From Nocardia amikacinitolerans NBRC 108937 (lineage in GTDB: Bacteria; Actinomycetota; Actinomycetes; Mycobacteriales; Mycobacteriaceae): DNA of 64,000 bases. The translations under genes were made by a program, and so were the position numbers. Positions 1-7,204 of the stretch are shown here, piece by piece; position 1 is the first letter of the stretch; every line of letters starts with the position of its first letter. Under the pieces are notes generated by a model, which worked only from the letters and a program-made list of their open reading frames with translations, did no database searches and was not told the DNA's origin. The stretch covers positions 124,001 through 188,000 of the forward strand of contig NZ_BDAU01000002.1 of the NCBI RefSeq assembly GCF_001612615.1. Direction: 5' to 3'.

Positions 1-1384
1 CGAGAGTGCGCACAACATCGATGATCACGTTCATCGTTCGCTCTGAACGAGTTTCCCGGGCCACGCCGACTGATCGCATTGCCACGGTAGCGGCTTCGTC
101 GGGCTCGCCGGAAAGTGCGAGCGCTTTCGCTCTGCGAGCACCGAAAAAGCCGACGTCCCGCCGGGACAAGGCCCTGCCGTCGAGGACTTGGCCGAAGAGT
201 TGGCTTGCCACCTGCGGCTTACCGGCTTCGGTGTAGCAGCATGCCGAACGCACAAAGAGGGTGTTCTGGTCGAAGTAGCTGACAAGCTCGTGATCGTCCG
301 GGTTGCCGGCGTTCGTCAGGAGTTCCTGTGCCCGATCAAGGCTCCGCTCCACAAGCTTGGCAGATTCGCCCGCCATCGCCAGACCCAGGGCTTCCTGTTG
401 CACAACCTCGGCTTGGACGTGAGGCGGCAACTGCCACGGCCCCTCGTTGGCCGCTCTAGCAAGTGTCAGCAGGGTGCCGGTGTCGCGTGTCTCGTAAGCC
501 ATCTGGGACTTTTTGAGCAGCACATAGCCCTGCATCGGCAGACAACCCGCGGCCTGCGCCCACTCCATCGCTCGGTCGTAAAGCAGCGTCGCCCTGAGCG
601 GGTCGTGCAGATCGCGATAAAGCCATCCAGCGAATTCGGCACCGTCGGCGCCTACGGCGAGGAGCTTTCGATGGACGTCCGACGGGACATCTTTGCTGTG
701 ACGGCGGATGGCACCGATCACGCCGAGAACAAGCGGCAGAGCGGCTGCCGGCTCCAGGGAGCCGTCATCGGCTTTGCATCGCGCGAGCTGGGCGCGGAAG
801 AAGGCGACGACCGACCCGTCGAAGTAGTGGCGCGCGTCTTCGAGTGCCCGGCCGACGCGCTCCAACTCTTCGGCGTGTTTCGGCGGCGCTGCGGCCGTAC
901 CATTCGAAGTCAGCCAGCGCGCCAGATCAACGGCATCATGCGTTGCGGCACTGGTAATTCCGCCCGAGGCCGCTGCGCTGGCGCTGCCGAGCTCCGGCAA
1001 CTTGAACCACAGCAGTTCCTGTGGGATGCCGAGGCGCTGTGCCCACCGGATCAGTTTTGACAGCTGTTGGGGCGCCTCGCCCTTTTCGATGCGGCTGAGC
1101 TGGGCCTGTGTCAGCTCCAACCAGTTCGCGACCAACTCCTGGGCCAGCGGTCGGCCGTGAAGTGGGTTCATCCGATACGCGAAGATCACCCGGCCCATAT
1201 GCCAGGTCGCGAGAGCATCTCGCATCTGGTCGTTCTGCCAGAACTCGGGCGGTACCGTTGGCGGCTCGACGAGTTCGCCGCGAACTGCTACTTCGCAAGC
1301 GCCACAGAAGTTTTGGGTGTTGTAGCCGCTGAGCCTGCTCCCGCAGCGGCCGCAGTAGCGCTGGGTCTTCGGTGCCCGCTTCAT
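1..1384 (-). CDS. Zinc-ribbon XRE-family regulator, 3' end beyond window
   Basis: The reading frame is open from ATG at 1384 to the window edge, giving 461 codons without a stop. The first 35 residues hold a zinc ribbon with two Cys-x2-Cys pairs (YCGRC and FCGAC). Residues 60-115 form an XRE-type helix-turn-helix (ELTQAQLSRIEKG). The rest is helical and Ala/Leu-rich, resembling TPR-type sensor regions. Such ribbon-HTH-TPR proteins are common in Nocardia and Streptomyces and are presumed cytoplasmic DNA-binding regulators; targets are unknown. The C-terminus is missing only because of the window edge. Confidence 0.82.
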   Translation of the reverse strand, partial: MKRAPKTQRYCGRCGSRLSGYNTQNFCGACEVAVRGELVEPPTVPPEFWQNDQMRDALATWHMGRVIFAYRMNPLHGRPLAQELVANWLELTQAQLSRIEKGEAPQQLSKLIRWAQRLGIPQELLWFKLPELGSASAAASGGITSAATHDAVDLARWLTSNGTAAAPPKHAEELERVGRALEDARHYFDGSVVAFFRAQLARCKADDGSLEPAAALPLVLGVIGAIRRHSKDVPSDVHRKLLAVGADGAEFAGWLYRDLHDPLRATLLYDRAMEWAQAAGCLPMQGYVLLKKSQMAYETRDTGTLLTLARAANEGPWQLPPHVQAEVVQQEALGLAMAGESAKLVERSLDRAQELLTNAGNPDDHELVSYFDQNTLFVRSACCYTEAGKPQVASQLFGQVLDGRALSRRDVGFFGARRAKALALSGEPDEAATVAMRSVGVARETRSERTMNVIIDVVRTL

Positions 1385-1969
1385 GATTGTCCGCTCCGGT
1401 GTTCGCTCAGATCTCACCGTACGCCCTGGTCGGGCGGACCCTATCACTGCTTGAAGTCAGCCACTATACGGTTCACGCATGCCCTGAAAATGCCTGTTTT
1501 CATGCGCGTTTAGCCCGCCATGCCGCCGAACGGCGCGCAGCGGTATTCGCGGCGCGCATAGCGACCGAACGGCACGTGGCATTCCGCGAACGGACGCCAC
1601 CCATCACCGTTGGTTCCGGTACCCGGTACCGGGGTGACGCCTTTGCTCTTTCGGGGCGCATCGGTCCGCACGCGCCGCAGGGCCGATGGCGAAAGCCCTC
1701 GGTGCCGGGTACCTCCACCAATCCATGTTCGTTTCGCAGGGAAGGTGCTCCGCGATGCTCTACGCGACTCCCGCTGTTCCTCCACCTGCCGCCGTCACTC
1801 GGCCGGAAAGCCACACGGTGCCTGAGCAGCCCTTCACGATCGGCCAAGCCCATGCGGTGATGCAGTTCCATATTGCTTGCCGGGCCAGGAGGTGTCGGCG
1901 CAAAGCCGCCGCGCTCCAACGCTGGTCGCCGCCGGTCGGCGTTGTGCCATCAGCCCACAGGCCACGGTG
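1385..1969. other. Intergenic region, no convincing gene
   Basis: These 585 bases separate the XRE gene from a small plus-strand gene. Frames on both strands are Arg/Ala/Pro-rich with no recognisable domain. A 17-base odd palindrome, CCGGTACC-C-GGTACCGG, lies at 1616-1632 and could be a protein-binding site. A related half (CCGGGTACC) occurs near 1709. The XRE promoter should lie just right of 1384, but no clear -10/-35 pair was assigned. Confidence 0.5.
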
Positions 1970-2179
1970 ATGGGTTCGCGGTCCCTTGATCCATCCCAAC
2001 GCATTCGGCGCGTTCACATCCGATTCGGCCCCCTGACGTTGAACTACCGGGCCAGCGCCGAACAAGCGAGGAGCGTGGCCGACCGGCTGGCACAATACTT
2101 TCCGGATCTGGTGGTCACCGTGGACGACGACGCCCGTGACGATCTGCCGCCGCTGCCGTGCGCCGCCCTCTGGGACTGA
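1970..2179 (+). CDS. Small conserved-looking hypothetical protein (69 aa)
   Basis: The open frame begins upstream at 1877, but ATG at 1970 is chosen because coding-like composition starts there. The product has a basic N-terminus, an amphipathic centre (FGPLTLNYRASAEQARS) and an acidic tail, with no known domain. A strong hairpin begins 23 bases after the stop, which supports a real transcript. No signal peptide or membrane segment is visible. The function is not recognised. Confidence 0.5.
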   Translation: MGSRSLDPSQRIRRVHIRFGPLTLNYRASAEQARSVADRLAQYFPDLVVTVDDDARDDLPPLPCAALWD

Positions 2180-2201
2180 AGTGGTCGACATCCACCATCG
2201 G

Positions 2202-2235
2202 CGGTGGCGCAACCCCGAAACATGTTGCGCCACCG
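2202..2235. terminator. Bidirectional hairpin terminator
   Basis: Perfect 12-bp arms (2202-2213 and 2224-2235, CGGTGGCGCAAC and its complement) enclose a 10-base loop. It lies between the convergent stops at 2179 and 2246 and has no U-run, as is usual in actinomycetes. Confidence 0.75.
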
Positions 2236-2245
2236 ACATAGTCGA

Positions 2246-3319
2246 TCAGGACGACCTCGTCGCGGGGGCAGTGATCAATGGAATGTCCAGTGCGGTCAGG
2301 ATTCCCGGTGGGGCCGACACCACCGCGGGTACCGCGTTGACGATGCGCATGGCGGTTGCCAGGAGGGTCGCGAAGTTGTGGTCGCCGCGGGGGCTAGAGG
2401 TCACCAAATCCATTGTGTAGCTGGGGTCGCCGGTGAGTTCCACGCGGTAGGAACCTTCGGGGTGGGCGGGTTGGGGCCAGTCGGGGCAGAGGTCGGGGCG
2501 TAGGCGGGTGACGTGTTCGAGCACCGTGACGACCCTGTCGCCGACCATGCCGCGCACTTCGAAACGCAGTGCGGCGGCAGTACCTTCGGCGATGTGGCCG
2601 GTGGCGATGTCGAACGATTCCGGGGCAGGGACGCGTTCGTAGGTTTCGGTGACCGCGTCGAGCTGCACGCCGATGCCCGCCGCGAGCTGGCGCACGACGC
2701 TGCCCCACGCCAGGGAGAGAACCCCGGGCTGCAACAGCATCGGGGTCTCGTCCAGTGGTTTGCCGAAGCCCATGATGTCGACCATGACCGCGCGGTTGTC
2801 GTAGCTGGCGTAGTCGACGATCTCCATGCAGCGCAGCTGGTCGATGCGCAGGCAGGTGCCCGCGAGCGCCAGCGGCAGCAGGTCGTTGGCGAAGCCGGGG
2901 TCGATGCCGTTCACCCACAGCGACGAATTGCCTTGCGCGGCGGCTTCTTGCACCGGCTTCAGGAGCTCGTCGGGCAGCACGCCGTACGGGTACTGGAAGA
3001 ACACCGGCGCGCACGCGACGACGTTGACGCCCGCCGCGAGCAGCATACGCAGGTCTTCGAGAGCCTCCGGTAGCCGGTTGTCGGTCATCGAGCAGTAGAC
3101 AACGCAATCGGGCCGAGCGTCCAGGATCGCGGCGACGTCGTTGGTGGCGGCGACGCCGACGGAACGGTCCAGCCCGGCGAGGATGCCCGCGTCCGTCCCT
3201 TCCTTGTCGGGGCCGGAGACCCACACTCCGGTCAGTTCGAGATCGGGGTTGGCGATGACGCCCGCCAAGGCGTGGCGGCCGACATTGCCGGTGCCCCATT
3301 GCACTACGCGATAAGTCAT
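2246..3319 (-). CDS. NAD(P)H-dependent dehydrogenase, DapB/amine-dehydrogenase-like fold
   Basis: A 357-residue protein opening with a Rossmann motif (VVQWGTGNVGRHAL). The overall pattern matches the dihydrodipicolinate-reductase-like or 2,4-diaminopentanoate-dehydrogenase-like family, which is expanded in mycobacteria and Nocardia and often found among lipid or steroid catabolic genes. The substrate cannot be read from sequence. Its ATG lies one base after the stop of the SDR gene at 3321, so the two are probably translationally coupled and transcribed leftward from the palindromic region near 4130. No membrane segments are seen. Confidence 0.8.
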   Translation of the reverse strand: MTYRVVQWGTGNVGRHALAGVIANPDLELTGVWVSGPDKEGTDAGILAGLDRSVGVAATNDVAAILDARPDCVVYCSMTDNRLPEALEDLRMLLAAGVNVVACAPVFFQYPYGVLPDELLKPVQEAAAQGNSSLWVNGIDPGFANDLLPLALAGTCLRIDQLRCMEIVDYASYDNRAVMVDIMGFGKPLDETPMLLQPGVLSLAWGSVVRQLAAGIGVQLDAVTETYERVPAPESFDIATGHIAEGTAAALRFEVRGMVGDRVVTVLEHVTRLRPDLCPDWPQPAHPEGSYRVELTGDPSYTMDLVTSSPRGDHNFATLLATAMRIVNAVPAVVSAPPGILTALDIPLITAPATRSS

Positions 3320-3320
3320 G

Positions 3321-4112
3321 TCACAGATCCGGGATCGGGAGGTCGAGGTTGGGGGTGATCAAACCGCCGTCTGGTTCGAGCACCTTGCCGGTGAGGTACT
3401 TGCCCGCCGGGGACACCAGGTAGAGCGCGGCGGCGGCGATGTCCTCCGGCTCACCGATGCGGTGCAGTGGCGTCTTGGTCTCCAGCTGGGCGCGCATCGC
3501 GTCGTTCGCCGCGACCACCTCCAGCGCGGAGGTCAGGATCGAGCCCGGCGCGATGGCGTTCACCCGGATGCGGGGGTTCAGGTCCAGCGCGGCGAGCCGG
3601 GTGTAGTGCGCGAGAGCGGCTTTCGCGGTGCCGTAGGCGGCGAAGGCTCTGCCCGGCAAACGTCCCATGGTCGACGTGATGTTGAGAATCGAACCGCCAC
3701 CGGCGGTTTCGAGAATGCGCGGCACCGCGGCGCGCACCAGGGCGTGCGCGTTGCCGACGTTGAACGCGAACGCCTCGGCCATCGCCTCGGGCGTGGTGTC
3801 CAGCAGCGGGCACGGCAGCGCGCCTCCGACATTGTTGACCACGATGTCGAGGCGACCGAACCGGTCCACCGCCGTGGCGGCCAGGCCCGCGGCCGCGTCG
3901 GCGTCGCTCAGGTCGGCGGACACCACGTGCGCCTGCCTGCCGACGGCCGCGATCTGTTCGGCGACCTCGTCCAACTGACTCTTGGTGCGCGCCGCGACGA
4001 GCACGTCCGCGCCCGCCTCGGCGAACGCGAGGGCGATCGCCCTGCCCAGTCCGCGTCCGGCGCCGGTGACGACGGCGACCTGCCCGTCGATGCGAAACCG
4101 ATCGAGAATCAT
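3321..4112 (-). CDS. Short-chain dehydrogenase/reductase (SDR)
   Basis: A 263-residue classical SDR. It carries the TGxxxGxG cofactor motif (TGAGRGLG, around residue 17), NNVG at the central strand, and a catalytic YxxxK motif (YGTAKAA) preceded by a serine-rich strand. The family oxidises or reduces hydroxyl/keto groups with NAD(P); the substrate is unknown. It is the first gene of a two-gene leftward unit divergent from an IclR regulator, which probably controls it. Confidence 0.88.
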   Translation of the reverse strand: MILDRFRIDGQVAVVTGAGRGLGRAIALAFAEAGADVLVAARTKSQLDEVAEQIAAVGRQAHVVSADLSDADAAAGLAATAVDRFGRLDIVVNNVGGALPCPLLDTTPEAMAEAFAFNVGNAHALVRAAVPRILETAGGGSILNITSTMGRLPGRAFAAYGTAKAALAHYTRLAALDLNPRIRVNAIAPGSILTSALEVVAANDAMRAQLETKTPLHRIGEPEDIAAAALYLVSPAGKYLTGKVLEPDGGLITPNLDLPIPDL

Positions 4113-4127
4113 CCGCTTCTCCGATCT

Positions 4128-4147
4128 GGTGTCGAATATTCGACACC
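4128..4147. promoter_or_regulatory. Perfect 20-bp palindrome, probable operator
   Basis: GGTGTCGAATATTCGACACC is its own reverse complement. It lies 15 bases upstream of the leftward SDR start and 52 bases upstream of the IclR gene. The divergent position suggests that the IclR-type protein or a TetR-like protein binds here; this is inferred. Confidence 0.7.
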
Positions 4148-4149
4148 CA

Positions 4150-4175
4150 ATGACTTATATTCGTCATCGTAAGTC
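4150..4175. promoter_or_regulatory. Second inverted repeat in the divergent promoter
   Basis: Two nested inverted repeats overlap here: ATGAC-N8-GTCAT (4150-4167) and GACTTA-N12-TAAGTC (4152-4175). They share the AT-rich core TATATTCG, reminiscent of the centre of the neighbouring perfect palindrome. This may be the second operator or the promoter core for the IclR gene. Confidence 0.5.
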
Positions 4176-4199
4176 CACGCCCGGCCCAAGGGAAGACCC

Positions 4200-5090
4200 A
4201 TGCAGCCCACCGAACTCGACGCCACTCGCCGCTCGCCCTCTCCACCGACCCGCCGCGTGGTCGAGATCGTGACGTTGCTGGCGACCGCGACCGAGCCGCT
4301 GCCGGTCGCGACGATCGCCGAACGCCTCGGCATCGCCAGGGCCACCGCCACCGCCGTACTCGCCGAACTCGACGCCGCAGGCTGGGCGGTGCGCGTCCCG
4401 GAGCGCGGCTACCGCGTCGGACCCGCGCTCGTCGCGATCACGGCGGCCCGGCTTCCGCGCGGCGTCGGCGATCTGCTCACCGAGTTGACCGCGAAGACCG
4501 GCTGCGGCGCGACGCTGAGCCGCATCGAACCCGACCACCTCACCGTCCTCGATGTCCGGCACGGTCCGAGCCGCACAGGGCCCGGAATCCCTGTCGGCCA
4601 TCGCATTCCGCTCCAGTTCCCCGCCGGTGCGGCTGTCATGCCTTGGCGTTCGGCGGCCGAGCAGAACACCTGGCTGGCCACCACCGCCGAGCCGGACCGC
4701 CGCACCGCGAGCGCCTTGCTCACCCTGGTGCGCGAGCGCGGCGTCGCGCTGTTCCGGCCGCGCGCCGACGATGCCGGGCTTGTCGACCTGCTCGCCGATC
4801 TGCTCGCGGCGGCGGGAAGTGAACTGTTGCAACCGAATCTGCGCGCGCGAGCCCTGCGTCAACTCGCCGCCCTCACCGCGCGCCCGTTCACCAGAAGCGA
4901 GCTGGACTCGGCCGCCGATCTACCGCTGAGCTACCTCGCCGCCCCGGTGTTCGACGCGAACGGATCGGCCTCCTTCGAAGTGCAGCTCGGCCCGCTGCGG
5001 ACCAGCACGACCAAATCGGAACGCGACGACTACATCGCCGCGACACTGGCCACCGCCCGAGCGCTGACGGCGGCCATCGCGGCGCAGTGA
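4200..5090 (+). CDS. IclR-family transcriptional regulator
   Basis: A 296-residue protein with an N-terminal winged helix at about residues 18-75 (LPVATIAERLGIARATATAV), followed by a GAF-like ligand domain typical of IclR proteins. It is divergent from the SDR/dehydrogenase pair and is the natural candidate to bind the palindromes at 4128-4175. IclR members usually respond to a pathway substrate and control the neighbouring catabolic genes; the ligand is unknown. Confidence 0.82.
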   Translation: MQPTELDATRRSPSPPTRRVVEIVTLLATATEPLPVATIAERLGIARATATAVLAELDAAGWAVRVPERGYRVGPALVAITAARLPRGVGDLLTELTAKTGCGATLSRIEPDHLTVLDVRHGPSRTGPGIPVGHRIPLQFPAGAAVMPWRSAAEQNTWLATTAEPDRRTASALLTLVRERGVALFRPRADDAGLVDLLADLLAAAGSELLQPNLRARALRQLAALTARPFTRSELDSAADLPLSYLAAPVFDANGSASFEVQLGPLRTSTTKSERDDYIAATLATARALTAAIAAQ

Positions 5091-5177
5091 CCAACTCGGG
5101 TCCCAGCGACTCGGAGACCATGCGGCAGCAAGGCGGCGAGGTAGTCCGGATCTCGGAGAGGGAATCGCGCACGCACG

Positions 5178-5221
5178 CGACTACACCTGTAGTCTCACCA
5201 TCGAGACTACAGGTGTAGTCG
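5178..5221. promoter_or_regulatory. Nested palindromic operator upstream of dehalogenase gene
   Basis: Perfect 19-base arms (5178-5196 and 5203-5221) are separated by ACCATC. Each arm is itself a near palindrome (GACTACACCTGTAGTC), so the site holds two TetR-type boxes, CTACAccTGTAG and CTACAggTGTAG, in inverted order. It lies 21 bases before the ATG at 5243, where it would block RNA polymerase. No TetR gene is adjacent, so the regulator is encoded elsewhere. Confidence 0.75.
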
Positions 5222-5242
5222 AGCATCCGAAGGAGGGGCCTG

Positions 5243-6103
5243 ATGCTGATCGACTTCGTTCCCGATGGGAACCTGTACCCATTCGAGTCGCGCTGGTTCG
5301 ACTCGTCCGTCGGCCGGGTTCACTACCTAGACGAAGGAACCGGACCCACGATCCTGTTCTGCCACGGCGCTCCAACGTGGAGCTTCCTTTACCGCCACAT
5401 CGTGAAGGACCTGCGCGACCGGTACCGGTGTGTCGCCATCGACAACCTGGGCTTCGGATTGTCCGAGCGCCCTGCGGGTTTCGGCTACACGATAGCCGAG
5501 CACACTGCGGTCCTCGGCGAGCTGATCGATCACCTAGAGCTCGACGGCTTCGTTGTGATGGGACAGGATTGGGGCGGCCCCATCGGTCTGGGCGCGGCGA
5601 CTTCGCGCGCCGAACGGGTGCGCGGAATCGTGCTGGGCAACACCGTGTTCTGGCCGATCGAAGCGCTCGCGAATCGGGCATTCAGCGTGATCATGGGCAG
5701 CCGTCCGATGCAGCGGCGGATACTCGAACAGAATTTCCTCGTCGAACGCGTCCTGCTCGCGGAACTGGGTCGCAAACTCACCGCGGCCGAGGCCGACCAC
5801 TACCGCGCGGTGCAACCCACCGCGACGGCGCGGCGCGGACTCGCTCTGACGCCCAAGGAAATTCGTGCCGCACGCCCGCTGTTGGACCAACTCGCCCGCG
5901 ACGTGCCCGCCATGCTCGGCAACAAGCCGGCCTTGGCGGTGTGGGGAATGCGAGACATGGTGTTCCGCCCAAAGGCCTGCCTCCCCCGAATACGTTCCGC
6001 CTTCACCGATCTCGACATAGTCGAACTGCCACGCGCGCGGCACTTCATTCAAGAACACGAACCGGACGCGATCGCGGCGGCGATCGCGAAGCGGTTCCCG
6101 TGA
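5243..6103 (+). CDS. Haloalkane dehalogenase-like hydrolase (DmbB/Rv1833c type)
   Basis: A 286-residue alpha/beta hydrolase strongly resembling mycobacterial Rv1833c (DmbB) from the N-terminus (FVPDGNLYPFESRWFDSS) onward. Haloalkane dehalogenases displace halide through an aspartate nucleophile. The nucleophile elbow GQDWGG gives Asp109 with the halide-binding Trp110. Asp238 (WGMRDM) and His267 (RHFIQEHEPD) complete the triad. Position 43, after HG, is Ala, where most dehalogenases of this type have a halide-stabilising Asn. Activity may therefore be altered, or the protein could be an ordinary hydrolase. The start follows a strong AAGGAGG site and a nested palindromic operator. Confidence 0.85.
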   Translation: MLIDFVPDGNLYPFESRWFDSSVGRVHYLDEGTGPTILFCHGAPTWSFLYRHIVKDLRDRYRCVAIDNLGFGLSERPAGFGYTIAEHTAVLGELIDHLELDGFVVMGQDWGGPIGLGAATSRAERVRGIVLGNTVFWPIEALANRAFSVIMGSRPMQRRILEQNFLVERVLLAELGRKLTAAEADHYRAVQPTATARRGLALTPKEIRAARPLLDQLARDVPAMLGNKPALAVWGMRDMVFRPKACLPRIRSAFTDLDIVELPRARHFIQEHEPDAIAAAIAKRFP

Positions 6104-6165
6104 GTACGCGCGCCGTGTGCCGCACTGCGGCATAGCAGTCGAATCAAGACTGTCGTTCCGAGGGT

Positions 6166-6198
6166 GCCGACCGCCGGCAGGAAGCGCCGGCGGTCGGC
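6166..6198. terminator. Bidirectional terminator hairpin
   Basis: Perfect 13-bp arms (6166-6178 and 6186-6198, GCCGACCGCCGGC) flank a 7-base loop between the convergent stops at 6103 and 6209. Confidence 0.8.
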
Positions 6199-6208
6199 AA
6201 CCGGTCGA

Positions 6209-7204
6209 TCAGTTCGTGAGGGCGTGCTCGGCGCCGCGGTGCAGCGGCACGGGCGAAGTCGCGCGCGCGGTGTCGCGCGAGATGCCCTTCGCGGCCGAAT
6301 TCGCCTGTTCCAGTTGCGGTTTGCGATCGAACAGCGTCTTGGTCAGCACACAGGCCAGGTCGGCGTCGAGATCGTCGCGCACCAGCAGGACATTCGGCAC
6401 GACGATGGTCGCCGCGTCGGCGGGCAGCCCGTAGGTCGCGGCCGGGATCGTGCCCGCCTCGTACACCGGGTTCACCTCGCGCAGGCGCGGGGCGAGATCG
6501 GCGATGTCGAGGAAGCGGACCTTGTCCCCCGCCGAGGTGAACAGATCGGTGATACCGGGTGTGGGCAGGCCGCCGGAGAAGAACATGGCGTCGATGGAGC
6601 CGTCCTTCATGCCGTCGACGGTCTTGGTGAGATCCAGCCGCTGGGCGGAGATGTCGCGCTCGGGATCGATTCCGGCGGCGGCGAGCACCCGCTGGGCGAT
6701 GACCTCCGTGCCGGACTTCGGCGATCCGGTGGATACGCGCTTGCCGCGCAGGTCCGCGACCGAGGAGATGTTGGCCCCGTTGCGCACGACCACCTGCGTG
6801 TAGTTCGGGTAGAGCCGCGAAAGCGCCTGCACCGGTTGCTTTTTGCCGTCGAATCCGCCGGTGCCGAGCACCGCGTCGGCGGCGGTGTCGGCGAGCGAGA
6901 ACGCCACCTGGTAGGTGCCGGCCACCAGCTGCTGGATGTTCTGAACCGAGGCGCCGGTCTCGGCGGCGGTGGCCTTTACCGTGCCGTCGGTGGCCTGCGC
7001 GACCTGCTCGGCGTAGGCGTTGCCCAGCGCGAAGTAGACCCCGGTGGCGTTGCCTGTCGCGATGCCGACGCGCGAATCCCGTTTCACCTCGCAGGTCACC
7101 GCGCCGCCCGCGTCGGTGCGCGGTGCGTCTTGGCGTCCACCGCAGCCCGCGAGCAGACCGGCCGTCACGGCGGTGACGGCGACAATCGTTGCGACTCTTC
7201 TCAC
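6209..7204 (-). CDS. TAXI-type TRAP transporter solute-binding lipoprotein
   Basis: A 331-residue exported lipoprotein: the signal peptide ends in a lipobox (GLLAGC). The mature part follows the TAXI family pattern (GIATGNATGVYFALG, then GxxVQNIQ), which captures small organic acids outside the membrane for a TRAP permease. GTG at 7204 is chosen because it has a GGAGG site and overlaps the permease stop by four bases (GTGA). It is the last gene of a leftward catabolic operon, so its ligand is probably the operon's substrate or a derivative. The ligand class is not determinable. Confidence 0.9.
   Translation of the reverse strand: MRRVATIVAVTAVTAGLLAGCGGRQDAPRTDAGGAVTCEVKRDSRVGIATGNATGVYFALGNAYAEQVAQATDGTVKATAAETGASVQNIQQLVAGTYQVAFSLADTAADAVLGTGGFDGKKQPVQALSRLYPNYTQVVVRNGANISSVADLRGKRVSTGSPKSGTEVIAQRVLAAAGIDPERDISAQRLDLTKTVDGMKDGSIDAMFFSGGLPTPGITDLFTSAGDKVRFLDIADLAPRLREVNPVYEAGTIPAATYGLPADAATIVVPNVLLVRDDLDADLACVLTKTLFDRKPQLEQANSAAKGISRDTARATSPVPLHRGAEHALTN

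Noticed and set aside
188..1060. Long plus-strand reading frame opposite the XRE gene
   Set aside because: Arg/His-rich shadow of the real minus-strand gene with no domain.
1500..1919. Minus-strand 139-codon frame in the intergenic region
   Set aside because: Arg/Pro/Ala-rich, no ribosome site, and no similarity to a known family.
4888..5226. Minus-strand frame crossing the dehalogenase operator
   Set aside because: It runs antisense to the IclR gene and has no start signal or domain; the palindrome explains the region better.
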